A DNA stretch of 64,000 nt, taken from NCBI GenBank assembly GCA_950097015.1, contig CATNEN010000001.1, positions 11,306,001-11,370,000 on the forward strand, in the 5' to 3' direction. The DNA comes from Macrostomum hystrix (Eukaryota > Platyhelminthes > Macrostomidae). This document shows, in pieces, positions 39,101-48,981 of this stretch (positions within the stretch are counted from its first letter, which is position 1; every line of letters begins with the position of its first letter). The notes beneath the pieces are model-generated. The model did not search any database. It saw only the letters and a list, made by a program, of their open reading frames with translations, and was not told the origin of the DNA. Both the position numbers and the translations under genes were made by a program.

Positions 39101-41188
39101 TTAAATTCAAATAATTACTCACCTATCGATAGATGATAACACAATGAAAGCTTTAGAAATCAGAGAACTTTAATAAGTAAAATTAATTTTTTTCCCAGTT
39201 CAATAGACGTTCTCTTTGTCTCACTAACTCGCTTACTTGTCTATATTTTATAACTTGCAAATCAAACTTGCTATCTCGTTGTTGTAAACATTTTTCTTAT
39301 GTAATTATGTGTTATATATGTTATCCTAAAATGTTGATGAGTCATTGCCTTACTATCCAGTCCCCAGATTGGTCATTACCCACTATCCAGTCCCCAGATT
39401 GGTCATTACCCACCTCTCCAGTCCCCAGATTGGTCAAAGCCCACTGTCCAGTCCCCAGATTGGTCATTACCCACTTCTCCAGTCCCCAGATTGGTCATTA
39501 CCCACTCTCCAGTCCCCAGATTGGTCATTACCCACCTCTCCAGTCCCCAGATTGGTCATTACCCACCTCTCCAGTCCCCAGATTGGTCATTACCTCACTG
39601 TTTAGTCTCTAAGTGGCCACTGTAGCTGAGTTTGGTCATATCGCGTCTTGCCAGGCCGCTGCAGCCAGTCGATCAGTGACTCCGCCGCATCCGCGTCAGA
39701 GAAGCGGCGACAGTGTGGACTCCGCTGCGTCCTCTGCTTCGCCGCCATCGGTTGGGCACACGCAGCAGACGGTCTCTTCTAGGAGCAGAAATCCCAGCAG
39801 AAGCAGCGTTGTCAATCAGCTGATGCCGCCGCCACCGCCGCCGCAGCTGCAGCATTCGATGATGTCGCAGAAGCAGCAGCTGCCACCTCCGCCGCCACCA
39901 CCACCACCGATGCAGCAGCAGCAGCAGCAACAACAACAGAAGGCGTCAAATACTAAAGAGGGCCTAGTGAATCCCAACGCAGAGAGTGTGCGGCGCGGCA
40001 TCCTACCCCGTGTGATGAGCGGCGTGCTGGCTTCGATGCGTCGAAAGATGGGCGTGAACGAGGTCCACCTGCCGGACGATGACAAGCCCAGCATCATGTG
40101 GGATCCGGTGAAAAAGGTGTGGGTTAATGTCAGCGAAGGGGAAGATCAAAATAAATTGGCCTCGGCACCGCCGCCTGCTCCAGTTGGCAGCCACCTGCAA
40201 CAGCAGGGCGGTCAGCTGCACCGGTTGGACGCTGCCGCTCTCGGACGGCCCAAGTGAGTTGCTGTCGCGTGATAATCCCATGAATATTAGGCGTGATAAT
40301 CTTCACAGTTCAGGTGGGATAATCCTAACAGATCAGGTGGGATAATCCTCGCAGATCAGGTGGGATAATCCTAACAGATCAGGTGGGATAAGCTTTATAG
40401 ATCAGGTGGGATAATCCTCGCAGATCAGGTGGGATAATCCTTACAGATCAGGTGGGATAAGCTTTATAGATCAGGTGGGATAATCCTCGCAGATCAGGTG
40501 GGATAATCCTTACAGATCAGGTGGGATAAGCTTTATAGATCAGGTGGGATAATCCTTACAGATCAGATGGCTAAGCTTTATAGATCAGGTGGGATAATCC
40601 TTAAAGATCAGGTGGAATATTCATTATAGATCAGGTGGGATAATCCTTACAGATCAGATGGCTAAGCTTTATAGATCAGGTGGGATAATCCTTAAAGATC
40701 AGGTGGAATATTCATTATAGATCAGGTGGGATAATCCTCACTGATCAATTAGGATAATCCTTACAGATCAGGTGGGAAAATTTTTTTAATATCAAGTGTG
40801 TTAATTCTTTCAATATCAGGTGTGATGATCCTTAGGTCGTTAGATACACAGGTCGCGTTTGATAATCTAATCCTTTCGATTATTAAGTGGGATAATCCTT
40901 ACAGATCAGGTGTGATAATCCGCAGAATTCAGGCTTAATAAAACTGAATATAAATATTCAACAGTTACTAAATTTCTGCCGCTACTTCACTCCAGGTACG
41001 TGGACCTACTCGGCAGCCAGTCTAATAGATCGCAGCAAACATCTCAGCCGCAGCAGCAGCTACCGGGTGCGCCTCTGCCGCCGCCGCCGCCGCCAATGCT
41101 GCAGTTGTACAATCCAGGTTCCAGTGGACCCACCGCTGCCGCTAGCGGTACTAACTACAATTTCTTTGTGCCATCATCCACAACTTGA
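22433..41188 (+). CDS. Sec16: Sec16, ER exit-site scaffold
   Basis: Eleven exons: 22433-22761, 22985-28022, 29079-29333, 30565-30921, 32798-33148, 34631-34861, 35794-36486, 37244-37405, 37768-37968, 39655-40253, 40996-41188. They sum to 8409 nt (2802 aa). Sec16 organises COPII vesicle budding at ER exit sites. Residues 1-1789 are low-complexity (P, Q, S, acidic), including the large YQQQ repeat array. The conserved central domain starts near the end of exon 2 and runs through exons 3-7: FPGPLVRGKT, FRKLLMYGRKREAL, NDPLQTLYQ, SSWGDWRPHLAMLLSN and AKIVLIGAKH all match animal SEC16. In family members this alpha-solenoid (ACE1) binds Sec13. The C-terminus has VHLPDDDKPSIMWDPVKKVW and, in the last exon, YVDLLG, as in SEC16A. 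Human SEC16A is about 2350 aa; the excess lies in the repeat domain. Exon 9 could also end at an in-frame stop 13 bp past its donor if intron 9 were retained. Confidence 0.95.
22820..22980. mobile_element. SINE family 2 fragment in Sec16 intron 1
   Basis: Contains gagggccaacccccaaggca, the body motif of the SINE at 19080-19349, followed by a decayed tail. No tRNA head is recognisable, so this is a truncated or old copy. Confidence 0.5.
23955..26480 (+). repeat. Coding tandem repeat of Sec16 (13/14-aa YQQQ units)
   Basis: About 60 units of 39 or 42 bp in Sec16 exon 2. There are three common types: APPPASQAYQQQS, APPPPASQAYQQQS and ASPPASEAYQQQS. They recur in a fixed order in places, giving higher-order repeats. 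Copies are nearly identical at the DNA level, pointing to recent expansion or gene conversion. Unit lengths are always multiples of three, so the frame survives. The other open frames here, on both strands, are shadows. Confidence 0.97.
28050..28945. repeat. 22-bp minisatellite in Sec16 intron 2
   Basis: About 40 units built on gaaggaagctatgtaagata. Many units carry TATGTAAGAT, a good match to a 5' splice site. The array starts about 30 bp after the real donor. Confidence 0.95.
29455..30075. repeat. 20-bp minisatellite in Sec16 intron 3
   Basis: About 30 units of taattcgttagaaacttcag, with a second interspersed variant gacttcattagtagcttcag. Confidence 0.95.
30161..30467 (+). mobile_element. 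tRNA-derived SINE (family 1) in Sec16 intron 3
   Basis: Head with an A box (tagcctagtgg, 30168-30178) and a B box (ggttcgattccc, 30212-30223). A long body follows (ttcagttcacccagctgtta near 30279) and a TTA-repeat tail at about 30452-30466. A second, diverged copy with the same body lies at 44640-44935. It is in the same orientation as Sec16. Confidence 0.85.
31060..32545. repeat. 34-bp minisatellite in Sec16 intron 4
   Basis: About 43 units of 34 bp made of tccccgtttcatcaactccc plus cattccatcaaatc, with a tctacttccc variant recurring at intervals. The 502-aa open frame here repeats every 102 bp (34 aa) and is intronic. Confidence 0.95.
33155..34030. repeat. 21-bp minisatellite in Sec16 intron 5, first block
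   Basis: About 40 units built on attctggtagattgggattg. The early copies read ctggtaggttagagttgg, so donor-like GGTAGGT strings recur. The array begins about 6 bp after the real donor at 33149. A block at about 33490-33660 is duplicated near 33880-34030. Confidence 0.95.
34030..34605. repeat. 21-bp minisatellite in Sec16 intron 5, second block
   Basis: About 27 units built on ttcggtagcttcaggttcag, different in sequence from the first block but equal in unit length. It runs to within about 25 bp of the exon 6 acceptor. Confidence 0.95.
35085..35625. repeat. 40-bp minisatellite in Sec16 intron 6, with palindrome
   Basis: About 13 units of 40 bp. Each contains the perfect palindrome gggataattatccc followed by tctagaaatatgctt. 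A few copies read tcactc instead of tccctc. Confidence 0.93.
36600..37000. repeat. Polypyrimidine tract in Sec16 intron 7
   Basis: About 400 bp almost purely C and T on the plus strand (cttcctcttccctc type). It is not a regular tandem array. Such purine/pyrimidine mirror-like tracts can adopt triplex structure; that is inference. Confidence 0.85.
38150..39060. repeat. 20-bp minisatellite in Sec16 intron 9
   Basis: About 40 units of ttgggtagattagaaggtag. The central copies (38410-38820) are identical, flanked by diverged ones, the usual pattern of an array growing in its middle. Confidence 0.95.
39352..39600. repeat. About 30-bp repeat in Sec16 intron 9
   Basis: About eight units built on agtccccagattggtcatta, immediately upstream of exon 10. 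They contain ATTGG (CCAAT on the minus strand). Confidence 0.9.
40268..40935. repeat. 23-bp minisatellite in Sec16 intron 10
   Basis: About 27 units built on gatcaggtgggataatcctt. Each has TAATCC, the K50 homeodomain (Otx/Pitx/Bicoid) core. It starts within about 30 bp of the gtgagt donor. Confidence 0.93.
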
Positions 41189-42800
41189 ATTATTCGTTTA
41201 AGTAGAATCGGATCTATGAAAACTACTGAATTTACTCGTAGAGTTTAGCTGCTTTTAGATGGTTAGATAGATTTCATTGATTTGTGTCGTATTGATTATT
41301 AAATTTGAATTTTGACATTCTTTCTTTCGCTATGCAATGTTCTTGTCGATTGTTATTTCTTAAAACTAATGCAGTTAGAAAAAAAGTAAATAATATTTTG
41401 GGCTTGCATATAAATAGTTAGTAAATGATAATTGCGTATGTTTCATTATTTCAAGTCAACATTCCTTGTGCTAATTAAAAGTTCAATACAATTAAAAATT
41501 CACTTTGAAGTGCCGTGACTTTATATATGTTTAGTCCAATAATGTGTGTTTTTATTTATAGATTTCCTTATCTTTCAGTTTGTGAGTGCAAGCCCTGCCC
41601 AGCCCGCTACCCTCTGGCGTTTCCTTTCTGCCCCGCCAGCACCCCAGCCGCGTGCGTACATTGAGTGTACATTCCCTGCCCCGCTCCGGCGGGGCCTGTT
41701 ACCCCTCTGCCCCATGCAGGTTTCTTGTTCCCTCGTCCCTCCCTAGCCTGTGCCCGTCTGGTATAACTTATTTATTTTAATTTTGGCTTCTGCTTTTTAT
41801 TTTGTTATTTCGTTTTGGGAATGAAGCACTACTATATAATACTTTTATGTAATCTGAATCTATCTGTAAACAGCTATCTTTCGGGTGTGATTTTTTGTCT
41901 CCTTCGCTATCGCTATTCAATTCATTCAATTTAATGCTATGTTCTTACACGTAAATGAAACATTTATAACAAGAAAAGTAAGGATATTGCAGCCGTTAAG
42001 AAACAAAAGAAAAAAGGATATACGAGTAATGATACTTTACCCAGTTAGGTAACAGATGTACAGCCAGTGGCTACGTTTAGCAATTCAGTCTATGGACTGG
42101 GAAATGACACGCTCGGCTTATCAAATTACCAATATTACAGTTTGAACTTTTAGTAGTCTGCCGACAGAAGACTCAGACTCGAGTCTATTGGGGTACAACC
42201 TCCTCAAATCTAGTAACAAAGCTATGCTTGAATTAATACTCGTACTATCCAACTATAAACTATTGTGTGTGTTTTTTCGTGTTACATCTTTAGATTTCCG
42301 TGTATTCACTGTCGCTGCCTATTGTCAATCAATTTGTTGGTGATTTGATTATTATTATTTTGAATTTTTCGTTGCTTTTCTCAGTTACTTTGACTCACAC
42401 TCATTCACATGAAAATCAGAGAGAACTTAGGCTTGATATGGATTAACAGTTAAGTCTAGAAATACTCATTTATGATCCAAATTGAAGATGAAAGGACAAA
42501 AATAAACTAGCTGGTTCTTGATTGTTGTTTGCTAAGCCAGGCGTGCTTATTTTCAGCCTATTTCTTTCAGTTTGTGTGGGTTATGATATGACTAGTAGTC
42601 CTAGTCTGTTCTCATTACATTATATTTTGTTATACTCGTATCTTGGTTTTTAGTAAAGGGTTAGTTGCTAAGCGGGAATAGCTCACTTGGTAATTTCGTA
42701 CCAAGTCTTGGCTGATGTAGACACCTGCGTGTTCCAAATTGCCTCTACGCAGATCGACTATCATTTAAGTGATGTGTCTGTGCCTACCGCCCTTAAAAAT
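41189..42800. other. Sec16 3' region and intergenic sequence
   Basis: AT-rich, apart from a GC-rich patch at 41586-41745. I see no canonical AATAAA close behind the Sec16 stop; variant ATTAAA strings occur at about 41299 and 41475. At 42672-42700 a tagctcacttggta string resembles a tRNA A box, but no full tRNA follows. Confidence 0.4.
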
Positions 42801-42804
42801 AGAA

Positions 42805-43835
42805 TTCTTGACATCCTGGAGGTCCAGCACCTTAGTGTCATTCTTGACATCCTGGAGGTCCAGCACCTTAGTGTCATTCTTGACATCCTGGAGCTCCAGC
42901 ACCTTAGTGTCATTCTTGACATCCTGGAGGTCCCAAACGTTGGTGTCATTCTTGATATCCTGGAGGTCCCAAACATTAGTGTCATTCTTGATATCCTGGA
43001 GGTCCAGCACGTTAGTGTCATTCTTGACATCCTGGAGGTCCCAAACATTAGTGTCATTCTTGATATCCTGGAGGTCCAGCACCTTAGTGTCATTCTTGAC
43101 ATCCTGGAGGTCCCAAACATTAGTGTCATTCTTGATATCCTGGAGGTCCAGCACGTTAGTGTCATTCTTGACATCCTGGAGGTCCCAAAAATTAGTGTCA
43201 TTCTTGATATCCTGGAGGTCCAGCACCTTAGTGTCATTCTTGACATCCTGGAGGTCCAGCACGTTAGTGTCATTCTTGACATCCTGGAGGTCCCAAACAT
43301 TAGTGTCATTCTTGACATCCTGGAGGTCCAGCACCTTAGTGTCATTCTTGATATCCTGGAGGTTCAGCACGTTAGTGTCATTCTTGACATCCTGGAGGTC
43401 CCAAACATTAGTGTCATTCTTGATATCCTGGAGGTCCCAAACGTTGGTGTCATTCTTGATATCCTGGAGGTCCCAAACTTTGGTGTCATTCTTGATATCC
43501 TGGAGGTCCCAAACATTAGTGTCATTCTTGATATCCTGGAGGTCCCAAACATTAGTGTCATTCTTGATATCCTGGAGGTCCCAAACGTTGGTGTCATTCT
43601 TGATATCCTGGAGGTCCCAAACTTTGGTGTCATTCTTGATATCCTGGAGGTCCCAAACATTAGTGTCATTCTTGATATCCTGGAGGTCCCAAACATTAGT
43701 GTCATTCTTGATATCCTGGAGGTCCCAAACGTTGGTGTCATTCTTGATATCCTGGAGGTCCCAAACGTTGGTGTCATCCTTGATATCCTGGAGGTCCCAA
43801 ACGTTGGCGTCATTCTTGATATCCTGGTCTTGATA
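42805..43835. repeat. 36-bp minisatellite upstream of XRCC1
   Basis: About 28 units of 36 bp built on cattcttgatatcctggagg plus tcccaaac or tccagcac. Five frames stay open for hundreds of codons because the unit is a multiple of three and lacks stops. There is no conserved flanking protein, so I treat it as non-coding. Confidence 0.93.
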
Positions 43836-44059
43836 TCCTGGTTCTTGATATCCGATATTAGTACTCGAAACAAAAAGTTTCGGATTTTTAAAATATTTAT
43901 TTAAAGTGTCAGTGTAAGAAAAGTTCAATTCAGCATTTGAGCTAGTAAATCTTGAACACTAATAAACCGACTTTCCATTGCAGCCTAAAGCTCAAGGACT
44001 TGACTAAAACAAAAGCCTTGTTTTAAAATATTTTATTGGTTTAAAAATAGTTAGCCAGC

Positions 44060-47000
44060 ATGCAGTCTGTGGACCTGAACAAAGTGGCTAGCTGCTCGTC
44101 CGAGGACCCCGCTTATCCGGCCAGCAATCTGTTGCTTAGCAACGGTTCGCACAAATGGAAGTGCGCCAAACCAGGCGAACAGAAAGCCATTGTCTGTTTT
44201 CAATTGAAATCGCCAGTTAAATTTGTTCAAATCGATGTCGGCAATGAGGGCTCAGCCCTGGTTGAAGTGCTAGTCAGCCGGTCGGCCGATCCAACCGACA
44301 CCTGGCAGGTGCTGCTAGCCGCTTCGTCTCTGATGAGCCCGGCCGATGCTAAAAAGAGCACCGATTTGAATCGGGTTCGCACATTTCGCTCAGACCAGCT
44401 GCACAAACCGGCCAGCAATGAGAAGTGGGACCGGGTGCGCGTTATTTGCAGCCAGCCGTTCAGCAAGACCCTGCAGTACGGTTTGAGCTTCTTCAAGATG
44501 TCCGCAGCTGCCGACGCCTCAGGCGGTGGTGAAACTGTACACACCAAGGTGAGTTGCGACCATCTCTCGACTGTCTCTCTGGCGGCTTGCTATGCGATTC
44601 GCACCCTTCAGGGCCAACCCTCAAGGCAAAATGTATTCCTAGTTAGCATCGGACTCACGATTTGAAGGTCGGGGGTTCGATTCCCACTGAAACTTCACTG
44701 AAACAATTTTTGTGTCCATTAGCGTAACACTTGACTCTGCATTGCTTCAGTTCACCCAGCTGTTAAATGAGTACTAGCATCAGCTGAGGGTAATTGAGGA
44801 TGGTTGAGGCGTCACCCTGTCCATGGACTGACTTAAAATCCATACGCAGCCTTCAGATGAGCTGCTGTGCTGTTTGCTGCACATCTAGCCCGATTAGGGA
44901 AATGTAATCAATTACTATTAATTATTTTTATCCCAGAAATCCCACTTTCCCTCGTCCTCAGTATGTACTCGTACGTTCCTAGTTCCGTTACTTTCAACTT
45001 GGCTCCCAAAATTCCTTAAAATAATTGTAGCAAATAAATAAGCAGGTTTTCTTTTTTTTCTACTAGGTTGGCGATTTCAAAATTCGCGGCGAAGACGAAG
45101 ATGCAGAAGATGTCAAGGCTGACGAGGCTAAGAAGCAGAAGAATGGTGTTGACAAAGACCCAGACAGTAGTAGGGCGACAAAGACTGGGAATGGCGGTGA
45201 CACGTCTGCTGCTATCACCAAGCCTGGCGGTTTGTTCTCATCAGCTGTTGCGGCGGCCGCTGCTAAGTCCAAAAAATCGGAGGCTGCTGCCGCCGAAGAG
45301 TCAACTAGCAAGAAGGCGCCAGCGAAACCGAAGCTTTTCCACGCTTCATCCGGCGACGAAGACGACGAAGAAGATGATAAAGTTGATAGTAAAAATCGTA
45401 CGAAAAAAGCTGACAATACTACTGCGGCCGCTGCTGACGATAGTAGTAAAGACAAGAAATCTTCGTCCAATGAATTCTCGCGCATTCTCTCTGGCGTGGT
45501 GTTCGCAATGTCCGGCTATCAGAATCCCAGACGTGGCCAATTGCGTGACAAGGCAACTAAGATGGGCGCCAAGTACCGGCCTGACTGGGGACCCGGCTGC
45601 ACCCACCTAGTGTGCGCGTTCGCCCACACGCCAAAGTTTAGCCAGGTCAGCTTCCTGGAAATGTCGAAATCCGTGTTTACTTTGATTCTGTTTCGAGCAG
45701 AAAATTGTGCTATAACTAGCGGTTTTATCGTAGTGTCTAGCGCTTCTTAAACGGCTCAAACGCTTATCTAACGACTCAAAAAAACGCTTATCTAACGACA
45801 TACGCATGACGCGTTTGTAGATGTGTGGCAGAGTCTCTGATTTGAAACGCTTCAAAACGACTAAGCGGCACGTATCGTGACAACCAAGCCGCTTATCGTG
45901 CTTTTTAAATTAACCCAAGACCGAACGCATTTAGAAAAAATAGTTGTTTGCTGAGGATTTTTCACTAAAATTCGACAAACCACCTGATTTTAATAGGTCC
46001 GCGGAAAGGGCAAAATCGTGCTAGCTGAATGGATTGAACAATGCTACAAAGAGCGCCGCCTAGTCGATTGGGAGCTCTTTGATCTTGCCGCTAAGGCTGG
46101 CTCTGGCGGCGGCGGTGGTCGGCCAACCCGCGCCGTGGCGTCTAAGAAGCCGAACTATGTTGCCGACGATGACGACGACACTGACGATAGTGACGCCGCG
46201 TCGGCTCGGCGTCAGAAGAACAAACGATTGACGGTGGCGACGCCAACGAAGAAACGCGCCCGCGGTGTTAGCGACAGCGACGACGAAGACGACGCCGTCG
46301 ACGATGACGACGATGACGATGACCGACGGGCCAGGGTGCAGCGTCAGCAGAAGCGCAGTCGCGGCGCCAAGGCTAGCAAATCCAGCGACGAAGAATGGCG
46401 CGGTGGCGCCGATGAGGAGGAAGACGACGACGAGGCTGTCGGAGAAGAGGACGAAGCCGAAGATCGGGATGGAGACAGCGACAGCGACTACAAGCTTGGC
46501 GGCGGCGGCGGAAAGAAGAAGCTGAAGAGGCGGTCCTCAGCTTCAGGCAAGAAGTCGCCACTGAAGCGTCGCAAATCAGCCACTTCGAAAAAGCCTGCGT
46601 TGCCGCGTCAACCTTCGTCTAGGCCGGTTCGCGCCGCCGCAGTTGTTGCCGCAGCCAAGGCTAAGATCAGCGACAGCGATGAGGACGACGATTTCGACGA
46701 CGAAGACGAACAGGACAGGCTGACAACGAAGCCGAAGCCGGCAACCCCAGCGCCGCCCAAGCGCGCCTCGCCTACCAAGAAGTCGCCTCCGCAGAAGAAG
46801 AAAACTTCCACTGGAGACGATGACAATGAAAGCGACGCCAGCGGCTCCGGCTGGGCGGTGGTTCGGCGAAAGAAGGGCGACGCCGACGAAGCTGAGAAGG
46901 TTAGTCCGCCAGCGGCTAAGAAGCCTCGCCATAAGGTTAGCCAAAGCGAAGAGGAACACGAAGAAGAGAAAGAAAAAGCTGACCAAAAGCCGGCAGCGAA

Positions 47001-47370
47001 GCCCGCCGCCAAAGATGCCGAATTCGACGCCGACACGGACATCGAAGACGACAAGCCGGCGGTGGCCGCCAAGCCCGAAGATTTGCCGGACTTTTTCAAA
47101 GGCGCGCATTTTTTCATCTATGGCGACAGTGTAGATTCGGAGGAGCGGCGACAATTGAAGCGCGTCATCTACGCCTTCAACGGCTACTTGGACGAATACA
47201 ATGGGCCCGGTGTGAAGTACATTGTGACTAGGAATCCTTGGGATAAGAATTTCGACGACGCCCTTGAGGACAATGCCGGTGTGATGTTTGTGAAGCCGGA
47301 CTGGCTGTTTGAGCTGGAGCGCACTAGAAAATACTGCCAGCCAAACAAGTACCAGGTCGTGGCCGCTTGA
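44060..47370 (+). CDS. XRCC1: XRCC1, single-strand break repair scaffold
   Basis: Three exons: 44060-44548, 45067-45645, 45997-47370, 2442 nt in total (813 aa; human XRCC1 is 633 aa). Exon 1 is the N-terminal domain (SSEDPAYPASNLL, then HKWKC), which in the family binds DNA polymerase beta. BRCT1 spans the exon 2-3 junction: ILSGVVFAMSGYQNPRRGQL, GAKYRPDW, THLVCAFAHTPKFSQ, VLAEWIEQCY. This domain binds poly(ADP-ribose) in known homologues. A very charged linker follows, with SDSDDEDD-type CK2-like acidic runs and basic clusters (KKKLKRR, KRRK). C-terminal BRCT2 begins LPDFFKGAHFFIYGD and ends with the conserved W (VKPDWLFE); in vertebrates it pairs with DNA ligase III. The start ATG lies about 75 bp behind a ccattgcag acceptor, compatible with trans-splicing or a 5' UTR intron. 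The protein acts in the nucleus. Identification is secure; linker expansion is the main difference. Confidence 0.96.
44595..44640. mobile_element. SINE family 2 fragment in XRCC1 intron 1
   Basis: Holds cagggccaaccctcaaggca, a diverged copy of the SINE family 2 body motif. It directly abuts a SINE family 1 copy. Confidence 0.4.
44640..44935 (+). mobile_element. tRNA-derived SINE (family 1), diverged copy in XRCC1 intron 1
   Basis: Collinear with 30161-30467. The B box gggttcgattccc and the body motif ttcagttcacccagctgtta are kept, but the A box is decayed. The tail is attattaattattt-like. Estimated by eye at roughly 80 percent similar to the other copy. Confidence 0.8.
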
Positions 47371-47931
47371 TGATTATTGATTTCATTCTGTCTATAAAAT
47401 AGCCAGCGCATCGTAAGCATATTTATAACTAGCCATAGTTTAGGCAGCTCATTTCACTTACAATTTTCAATGATAAGACAGTTTTTTGAGTTGCTTTAAT
47501 TTAGACTCAATAGTTATTATCTCACTACTTACATTGTTGTAAATCATATGCTTAGCGTTTTTTATAACAGTCTGATGTAATTCATAATCTGGCGTGTTTT
47601 AAAACTCCCCTCCTTGATAGTTTTTTGTTGTCTTTTCGCTGAGCTATATAAATTGTGTCATTTTCTGGCACCTTTGGAGTGTTACACCAGTGTAAACTGT
47701 AAAGCCCTAGAAGTGAATTTGTAATACTTACCGCCCGGTACTCCTAGTAATGTGTTGTCTGTCTTTTGTGCTCTCTTTCCCCGTTCAGTGTGTAATACTG
47801 CATTATCAGTCAATTTTTATTTGCGTTGCGCTTATTATCAAATTTATATTTGAACAAAGATTATGTTCAATCTCGTCCGATTTCATCATTTTTATTACAC
47901 AATTACATTTTTCGCACATTGCTGTCTCGCG

Positions 47932-47937
47932 AATAAA
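47932..47937 (+). terminator. Candidate poly(A) signal of XRCC1
   Basis: First clear AATAAA downstream of the XRCC1 stop, implying a 3' UTR of about 560 nt. Earlier non-canonical signals cannot be excluded. Confidence 0.35.
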
Positions 47938-48084
47938 CATCTCGGTGTCATCACCATTTTAAAGTGTTTTTTTTAGTTTATTGCAATCAACAAACTCGTC
48001 CTTGCTCATTTTAATATGTAACGATAGTTAATTACTAGTTATCGGATAAAGTTGTGACGGCTATCCTGAGTAATGGTCTGTGGT

Positions 48085-48600
48085 ACGGGTAAAGCGTCGG
48101 TCTAATGAAGGACGTAGCATTTCGGGTTTTCGATATTCTGACGTCACAGTCTTGGTGAAGGACGCAACATTGTTAGTTTTTGCCGCTCTGACATAATAGT
48201 ATTGCGGGGACGCAATATTGTTTGTTTTCTACGTTCTGACGTCACAGTCTTGTTGAAGGACGCAGCATTATAAGTTTTCTACGTTCTGACGTACAGTCTT
48301 GGTGAAGGACGCAGCATTATAAGTTTTCTACGTTCTGACGTCACAGTCTTGGTGAAGGACGCAGCATTATAAGTTTTCTACGTTCTGACGTCACAGTCTT
48401 GGTGAAGGACGCAGCATTATAAGTTTCCTACGTTCTGACGTCACAGTCTTGGTGAAGGACGCAGCATTATAAGTTTCCTACGTTCTGACGTTTACAGTGT
48501 CGAAAAAGGACGCAGCATTGCTAGTTTTGGACGTTCTGACGTCACCGTCTTGGTGAAGGACGCAGTTTTCCGTCATTATGTGTCATTCCTATAAAGGACG
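48085..48600. repeat. 50-bp repeat with TGACGTCA octamers upstream of galactokinase
   Basis: About ten units, the central ones identical over 50 bp. They contain gaaggacgcagcattataag and then ttctgacgtcacag. Intact TGACGTCA octamers start at 48139, 48237, 48336, 48386, 48436 and 48537. One more lies outside the array at 48834. The array ends about 380 bp upstream of the galactokinase start codon. Confidence 0.9.
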
Positions 48601-48981
48601 TAATCGATTTTCGTTTTTGACGTTGCAATGATCACGGTCTTGGGAATGTGTCATGCGAATTGACTTTTTGCGTTAGTTTCTATCTTTTAAAAACTGTACG
48701 AGTAGAATATAAATTTTCAGCTTATTTGATTTTTCGTTCTTGCAGAAGAATGTTCTACGATGTTTTTCTGCGTTTGATATTAGCTAGTAGATCGTCTTTT
48801 CAATTGAAGTGTCAGTGTCGGTCGTCATGTTTGTGACGTCAAACGTAATAGTCCTGAAGTATTATTTTAAAATCAGTACTTATACCTAAGCACAGCACTT
48901 AGCACTTATAGCTGCGACTTTATCTTACCTAGGAAGTTTGAATGATTAATTTTTAACACAGTTTTCAGCTACTTAAGGACA

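Noticed and set aside
42670-42745. tRNA-like sequence (tagctcacttggta)
   Set aside because: It has an A-box-like string only. There is no matching acceptor stem, no D-stem closure and no good B box.
48065-48110. SINE family 1 head (gtaaagcgtcggtct)
   Set aside because: It shares only a short stretch with the SINE head and lacks both the B box and the body.
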